Position numbers and translations under genes: made by a program. From Candidatus Woesearchaeota archaeon (GTDB lineage: Archaea; Nanobdellota; Nanobdellia; Woesearchaeales; GW2011-AR9), in NCBI GenBank assembly GCA_016203215.1, contig JACQNF010000071.1:1-5658 (forward strand): DNA of 5,658 bases, given 5' to 3'. Positions 1 to 3,453 of the stretch are shown here, piece after piece. Below the pieces are notes generated by a model. The model did not search any database and was not told the DNA's origin. It was given only the letters and a program-made list of their open reading frames with translations. Position 1 is the stretch's first letter, and the number at the start of each line of letters is the position of its first letter.

Positions 1-1
1 A

Positions 2-913
2 TGTTGTACTGTCCGAATCCATCATCACAATCATCCCCCTCAGAGAGCCGAATTAAAAAAAGGAATACAGTGGTGTGATGCGCTTCTCTGCCTCTTGACG
101 GATACTATTGACAAGGAAATGATTGATATTAATCCTACATTAAAAATTATTTCTAATTATGCCGTTGGCTTTGACAACATTGACGTACAGTATGCTACCC
201 GTAAAGGGATACCAGTTACAAATACGCCAGGAACGTTAGAAGATGCCGTGGCGGAGCATACGTTCGCTCTGCTTCTGACATTGACGAAGCGAATCGTGGA
301 GGCAGATACTTTTGTCCGGAAAGGAAAATATCGCGGATGGGAACCGATGCTGTTCATTGGCACGCAATTGAAAGGCAAGATTTTAGGGATTATTGGATTA
401 GGGAGGATTGGAAGTTTAGTTGCTGAGAAAGCAACTGCGATGGGGATTTTAGTGATTTATACGGACATTACCCGAAATCGTGAATTTGAACGGAAATTCA
501 AAGCAAAGTTTGTTTCACGTGAAATCCTCTTAAAAACAGCAGATTTTATCAGCCTGCACGTCCCACTCCTTCCTTCCACCCATCATCTCATCGGTGCGAG
601 AGAATTGGGCTTGATGAAGAAAACTGCATATCTCATCAATACCTCGCGTGGTCCTGTCATCGATGAAAAAGCGCTCGTAGCCGCGCTTCAGAAGAAACAG
701 ATTGCCGGTGCAGGATTGGATGTGTATGAATCTGAACCGAAGTTAATTTCGGGGTTGGTGAGATTGCCTAGTGTTGTACTAACACCACATATTGCTTCCG
801 CAACAAGTGAAGCGCGACGAGCGATGTCTATCATCGCCGCACGGAATATTCTGGCGGCGCTTGCAGGAAAAAGAGCGCCGAATGCTGTTAATCCCGAGGT
901 ATACCAGAGATAG
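2..913 (+). CDS. gyaR: Glyoxylate/hydroxypyruvate reductase, D-2-hydroxyacid dehydrogenase family (5' end outside window)
   Basis: A cytosolic enzyme expected to reduce glyoxylate or hydroxypyruvate to glycolate or D-glycerate with NAD(P)H. The frame is open to the left edge, and codons 2-94 encode family sequence (PQRAELKKGIQWCDALLCLL), so the TTG at 95 is internal and this is a 303-residue fragment. Numbering from base 2, I see the Rossmann motif GLGRIG at 132-137, Asp155 after the second strand, and the catalytic triad Arg216 (INTSRG), Glu245 (DVYESEP) and His263 (TPHIASAT). Their 29- and 18-residue spacing is what I recall for the Pyrococcus GyaR triad. Compared with that enzyme, recalled from memory, about 21 N-terminal residues are missing and there is a 4-residue deletion before GWEPMLF. 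Asp155 suggests NADH rather than NADPH. Substrate preference within the family (glyoxylate, hydroxypyruvate, phosphoglycerate) is not certain. The gene converges on the HAD gene. Confidence 0.88.
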   Translation, partial: CCTVRIHHHNHPPQRAELKKGIQWCDALLCLLTDTIDKEMIDINPTLKIISNYAVGFDNIDVQYATRKGIPVTNTPGTLEDAVAEHTFALLLTLTKRIVEADTFVRKGKYRGWEPMLFIGTQLKGKILGIIGLGRIGSLVAEKATAMGILVIYTDITRNREFERKFKAKFVSREILLKTADFISLHVPLLPSTHHLIGARELGLMKKTAYLINTSRGPVIDEKALVAALQKKQIAGAGLDVYESEPKLISGLVRLPSVVLTPHIASATSEARRAMSIIAARNILAALAGKRAPNAVNPEVYQR

Positions 914-931
914 CTTTCTTCTCATAATTTT
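914..931 (+). terminator. Possible T-rich terminator of the dehydrogenase gene
   Basis: Just after the TAG stop the plus strand is pyrimidine-rich, with short T runs (CTTTCTTCTCATAATTTT) and no hairpin. Archaeal transcription often ends at such T runs. It overlaps the 3' end of the opposing HAD gene, whose stop lies at 922-924. The runs are short, so support is weak. Confidence 0.25.
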
Positions 932-1653
932 GGAATCTCACACAGAGAACTAAATTTGAAGTCTGCTTCTAAATCTTGTTTTAGCCTCTCGTAAAGATGT
1001 TTTCTCCCCAAAAGTATGACTTTCACCTTGACATTCTTACTGGCGATGACGTCGGAATGGGCATCTCCGATATAGAGAACTTGTTTTGGGGATAGATGAT
1101 GTTTTTTCAGAATGTGTCTGAGATTATCTACTTTCGATGCCGGTCCGCCGAGGATCTCATCAAAATATCGTGCGACACCACAATGCTTCGCGACTGCTGT
1201 CACTTCTTTTTTATCCTCCAACGAGAGTAAAAACAAAAAATGGACTTGGCTCCGCAACTCTTTGATCAAATTACTGCAGTGGAATAATGGACACGTCCGC
1301 ATCCGTAGTTGATATATTTTCCCGAATTGGTGTTTGATTTTCCGATGTTCCTCTGGGGTTGGTGTTCGATGAAGCAATTCTTGAAATAATCTTGTTACCT
1401 TTTCATCGCGGTTGAGTGCTCGTTTTGCAAGACGGGCATACACCATCTTCACCCCGCGTTTTATTCCCAATTGCTCGCTAAAAATAGCGGCCATGGCTTT
1501 TGCCTTTTCTTCCTCGGACATGATCAACGTTCCATCAAAGTCAAAGCCAACTGCTCTGATGCCATCAAAGATACGTGCAGGAGTATTCATCTTCGTTCTT
1601 TTTCTCTGAAAATGTGTAGGGTTCAATTTCTTTTGGTTTATGGAAGAGCTCAT
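922..1653 (-). CDS. HAD-superfamily phosphatase (phosphoglycolate phosphatase-like)
   Basis: A predicted soluble Mg2+-dependent phosphohydrolase. From the chosen ATG at 1653 it has 243 residues. All four HAD motifs are present: DFDGT at 38-42 (nucleophile Asp38, acid/base Asp40), Ser144 in FLLSLED, Lys174 in GPASKVDN, and GDAHSD at 196-201. The roughly 100 residues between motifs I and II form a mostly helical, basic cap, as in subclass I enzymes such as phosphoglycolate phosphatase. The substrate cannot be read from sequence. The start at 1653 gives an ATGA overlap with the stop of the oxidoreductase gene, which argues for translational coupling. It adds a 21-residue polar basic tail before a second candidate ATG at 1588-1590 (222 residues), which lies nearer the usual family start. 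Neither has a clear Shine-Dalgarno. The longest open form, from 1725, would run 76 bases into the upstream gene and is unlikely. Confidence 0.82.
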   Translation of the reverse strand: MSSSINQKKLNPTHFQRKRTKMNTPARIFDGIRAVGFDFDGTLIMSEEEKAKAMAAIFSEQLGIKRGVKMVYARLAKRALNRDEKVTRLFQELLHRTPTPEEHRKIKHQFGKIYQLRMRTCPLFHCSNLIKELRSQVHFLFLLSLEDKKEVTAVAKHCGVARYFDEILGGPASKVDNLRHILKKHHLSPKQVLYIGDAHSDVIASKNVKVKVILLGRKHLYERLKQDLEADFKFSSLCEIPKL

Positions 1654-2696
1654 TTTAGACGTCGCATCGTTTTCCATTCGATCAGCTGTTTCAATAATCC
1701 CGGAACCAGTCCGCACCATGCCCATCTTTTATAGACCAAAATCCCTTTCCATTTCCCTAGGCTGATCACCATTGGGCGCTGTCTTGGAACAAACTTCTGC
1801 AATTCCTGTCCTTTTTCCAAGGCGAGGAGATTTCGAACAACAATTTTCGCCTGTTCTTCCGCACTCTGTGCGGTTTTCTCTTCGGGAATAGTAGTGATAT
1901 CTCCTGCCGAGAAAATCTGAGGATGTTGGTGTACTTGAAGATATTCGTTAACTCTCACAAATCCCTTTGCATCGAGCACATTTTTCCATTGTGGGAGAAG
2001 AAAGTCGGAATTGGGGGTGATGCCCGTACAGAGAAAGACGAGATCTGCGGAAATGCTTTTGTTTTTAGAAGTAAGATATATTTTTTGAGGTTGTTTTTCG
2101 TCTTGTGAAAGGACAATTCGTTCTTGAAAGAGGATAGTGACCCCTTTCTGTTGTAAAAATTGTTGTGCATAATGTCGCGCTTTGGGGGGATTTCGTTCAA
2201 TCAACGCGGCTCGAGCATGGACAAGTGTAATCTCTTTTTGAGGATAATGTTCTGCAATCTCTGCCGCGAGCTCTGTTCCTACCACTCCTCCGCCGACGAT
2301 GAGCACTTTTCCTGCTTTTTCTAATTGTTGTGCTGAAGCACGGAGTTCCTTCCCCCGGGAAGCAATGACAATATTTTCTTCTTTAATCGGCGAGCTATAT
2401 TGCGAACCCGAAGCGATAACAAGATAATCAAAAGGATATTTTTTACCACCCGCAATCACAAATGTTTTCTCAACCGTTGTAACGGGCTCTCGGACAACTG
2501 TAGTAGACGGAAGATACACTCGATGCCGTACTTCTATTTTCCGGATATGGTTTGGTTCGACAAGTGTACGAAGGACAGAAGGAGTAAATTCAAAATAATC
2601 CTTGGTATCAAACAGCGTTACTCTCAATGTAGACTGTAATTTTTGAGCGATGTACGCTCCGGCGAACCCGCCGCCGATGATGATGAGCTTTTTCAT
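1650..2696 (-). CDS. FAD-dependent NAD(P)H oxidoreductase, FSP1/AIFM2- and NDH-2-like
   Basis: A 348-residue two-dinucleotide-fold flavoprotein. The N-terminal FAD fold has GGGFAG at 8-13 with Asp30 closing it. LVIASGS at 92-98 is the ATG-like motif. The NAD(P)H fold has GGGVVG at 135-140, ending in His160 (LVHA) where an acidic residue is common. IFSAGD at 261-266 is the second FAD motif. AQSAEEQA at 276-283 resembles the AQxAxQ quinone-site motif of NDH-2 enzymes. There is no CxxxxC redox disulfide, so it is not a thioredoxin or lipoamide reductase. The LVHA stretch and the C-terminal WKTM (341-344) recall FSP1/AIFM2, an NAD(P)H:quinone reductase. There is no signal peptide or membrane span, so any membrane contact would be peripheral. 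It follows the 110-residue gene by 26 nt and overlaps the HAD start by 4 nt. No Shine-Dalgarno is visible. The class is secure; the electron acceptor is inferred. Confidence 0.86.
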   Translation of the reverse strand: MKKLIIIGGGFAGAYIAQKLQSTLRVTLFDTKDYFEFTPSVLRTLVEPNHIRKIEVRHRVYLPSTTVVREPVTTVEKTFVIAGGKKYPFDYLVIASGSQYSSPIKEENIVIASRGKELRASAQQLEKAGKVLIVGGGVVGTELAAEIAEHYPQKEITLVHARAALIERNPPKARHYAQQFLQQKGVTILFQERIVLSQDEKQPQKIYLTSKNKSISADLVFLCTGITPNSDFLLPQWKNVLDAKGFVRVNEYLQVHQHPQIFSAGDITTIPEEKTAQSAEEQAKIVVRNLLALEKGQELQKFVPRQRPMVISLGKWKGILVYKRWAWCGLVPGLLKQLIEWKTMRRLK

Positions 2697-2722
2697 TTTT
2701 GACGTTGTTATTCTTAATTCGG

Positions 2723-3055
2723 CTACCGCGCTTTCTCTTCAAGAACAATGTATCGTAACGACACTAACTGCGCATATACTGAACTAATCTCCTCCATCAT
2801 CTCGCGGATTTGTTCCGGAGAATTTCCACTGAGGATATCCAAGCCGAGGGGTGCATCAATAAAGATTCCCTTCCCCGAATCGTATCGGATATGGCTTGTG
2901 GACACCGATTCTTCAAATTTTATTTCGACATCCACCAGGTAGAGGGGCTTGGCACCGATACCATACGCCTTGAGTATTATCTTTCCCGCTTTTGGATCTT
3001 CCCCATTTCCTTTCGCGTCAAAAACAATCTCATCTAACGAAAGGGTGTCGACCAT
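2723..3055 (-). CDS. Uncharacterised 110-residue protein, first gene of the three-gene unit
   Basis: I do not recognise this protein. It is acidic, lacks Cys and Trp, and has no signal peptide or membrane segment, so it is probably cytosolic. The first ~75 residues look beta-rich, with alternating strands (KIILKAYG, YLVDVEIKFEES, TSHIRYD, GKGIFIDAP) separated by Gly/Asp/Pro turns. The last ~35 residues (PEQIREMMEEISSVYAQLV onward) look like one amphipathic helix followed by a short strand. The ATG at 3055 is supported by a TATA box centred about 25 nt upstream, which puts the transcription start at or next to the A of the ATG, as in archaeal leaderless mRNAs. It is followed after 26 nt by the FAD oxidoreductase and then by the HAD gene, so co-transcription is likely. 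The coherent fold pattern, promoter and operon position argue for a real gene. No function is proposed. Confidence 0.72.
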   Translation of the reverse strand: MVDTLSLDEIVFDAKGNGEDPKAGKIILKAYGIGAKPLYLVDVEIKFEESVSTSHIRYDSGKGIFIDAPLGLDILSGNSPEQIREMMEEISSVYAQLVSLRYIVLEEKAR

Positions 3056-3076
3056 CTTCAGAAAGAAAGATTGTAG

Positions 3077-3091
3077 CTATATAAGTTTTTC
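3077..3091 (-). promoter_or_regulatory. Archaeal BRE/TATA promoter of the three-gene unit (leaderless)
   Basis: On the minus strand, GAAAAAC (3085-3091, BRE-like) is followed at once by TTATATAG (3077-3084). The box centre is about 25 nt from the ATG at 3055, so transcription should begin at or within a base or two of the start codon. No Shine-Dalgarno lies in the intervening sequence, which fits leaderless translation. Confidence 0.65.
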
Positions 3092-3097
3092 TCGGAG

Positions 3098-3127
3098 AAA
3101 AAAAATTTCAAAAAAACAAAAAGAAAA
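3098..3127 (-). terminator. Poly-T terminator after the DUF5679-like gene
   Basis: Starting a few bases after the TAA of the 54-residue gene, the minus strand is almost all T, in four successive runs (TTTT, TTTTT, TTTTTTT and TTTTTTTT) broken by single C or G bases and one GAAA. There is no hairpin. Tandem T runs of this kind are typical archaeal intrinsic terminators. It directly abuts the promoter of the next gene. Confidence 0.65.
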
Positions 3128-3130
3128 CGC

Positions 3131-3295
3131 TTACTTCTTACCCATGATTCTAAACATGGTTGTTGAGCACTTCGGGCATTTGCCTTTCATTGCCCTTCGG
3201 GCAACGCCGCCTTTTCCTTTCATGGAAACTTCTTTAGCGTCAGCCATCTGGCGTTTTGCTTTACACTTCACGCAATATGCTTCTACTCCGGCCAT
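3131..3295 (-). CDS. Small zinc-ribbon-like protein, DUF5679-like (54 residues)
   Basis: A 54-residue basic protein. It has CVKC at 8-11 and CPKC at 40-43, a four-cysteine set expected to bind one zinc ion as a small ribbon. Between them lies a Lys/Arg/Gly-rich segment (VSMKGKGGVARRAMKGK) that could contact nucleic acid. The MAGVEAYCVKC opening and the overall layout match what I recall as DUF5679, a family common in DPANN archaea and candidate-phylum bacteria and of unknown function. A ribosome or RNA role is only a guess from charge and size. The start is well supported: ATG at 3295 has GAGGTG five bases upstream, a perfect match to the 16S anti-Shine-Dalgarno core. A poly-T terminator follows, so it is probably transcribed alone or as the tail of valS transcription. 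Confidence 0.87.
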   Translation of the reverse strand: MAGVEAYCVKCKAKRQMADAKEVSMKGKGGVARRAMKGKCPKCSTTMFRIMGKK

Positions 3296-3300
3296 AATTA

Positions 3301-3306
3301 CACCTC
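3301..3306 (-). promoter_or_regulatory. Shine-Dalgarno site of the 54-residue gene
   Basis: GAGGTG on the minus strand, five bases before the ATG, pairs fully with the CACCTC core of archaeal and bacterial 16S rRNA 3' ends. It is the only strong Shine-Dalgarno at a gene start in this window, and it fixes the start of the small protein. Confidence 0.75.
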
Positions 3307-3328
3307 GACTATTTTTTGATTATCTTAT

Positions 3329-3337
3329 TTACTTAAA
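3329..3337 (-). promoter_or_regulatory. Weaker proximal TATA-like element before the 54-residue gene
   Basis: Minus-strand TTTAAGTAA centred at 3333. A start about 25 nt downstream would give a short leader of about a dozen bases that just includes the Shine-Dalgarno. No BRE match stands in front of it, so it is a second choice to the distal element at 3384-3398. Confidence 0.3.
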
Positions 3338-3383
3338 GAACGTACTACCTCACGCCCCCTTTTCTTCTATAAGCACCCCGCCC

Positions 3384-3398
3384 CTTAAAAAGGTTTCG
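3384..3398 (-). promoter_or_regulatory. Distal BRE/TATA promoter before the 54-residue gene
   Basis: Minus-strand CGAAACC (3392-3398) fits the archaeal BRE pattern VRAAASS at every position. It is followed directly by TTTTTAAG (3384-3391) as TATA box. Transcription would begin near 3363, leaving a leader of roughly 68 nt before the ATG at 3295. The 158-nt stretch between valS and this gene holds these promoter elements, the Shine-Dalgarno and a weak T-rich segment. I see no tRNA, C/D-box RNA or further coding sequence in it. Confidence 0.5.
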
Positions 3399-3410
3399 TA
3401 AGTTCACGTC

Positions 3411-3429
3411 TAAGAAAGACAATTATTGT
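3411..3429 (-). terminator. Possible weak terminator after valS
   Basis: About 25 nt after the valS TAG, the minus strand has the inverted repeat ACAAT-A-ATTGT (3419-3429) followed by pyrimidine-rich CTTTCTTA. One base between the arms is too few for a hairpin and the T runs are short, so read-through into the next gene is quite possible. Confidence 0.22.
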
Positions 3430-3453
3430 TACTATTGTACGATGAACCTCAAC

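Noticed and set aside
1654..1725. N-terminal extension of the HAD gene from an ATG at 1725
   Set aside because: It would run through the last 25 codons of the oxidoreductase, which are conserved (WKTM), and the ATGA start at 1653 is better placed.
2949..3401. 150-residue plus-strand open frame across the 54-residue gene and its flanks
   Set aside because: It is antisense to two well-supported minus-strand genes and runs through their terminator and promoters. Its product has low-complexity Pro/Ser/Phe content and no recognisable domain.
3296..3453. tRNA or C/D-box RNA in the gap between valS and the small zinc protein
   Set aside because: I found no TPsiC-like loop, acceptor pairing, or RUGAUGA/CUGA boxes; the sequence is accounted for by promoters and a leader.
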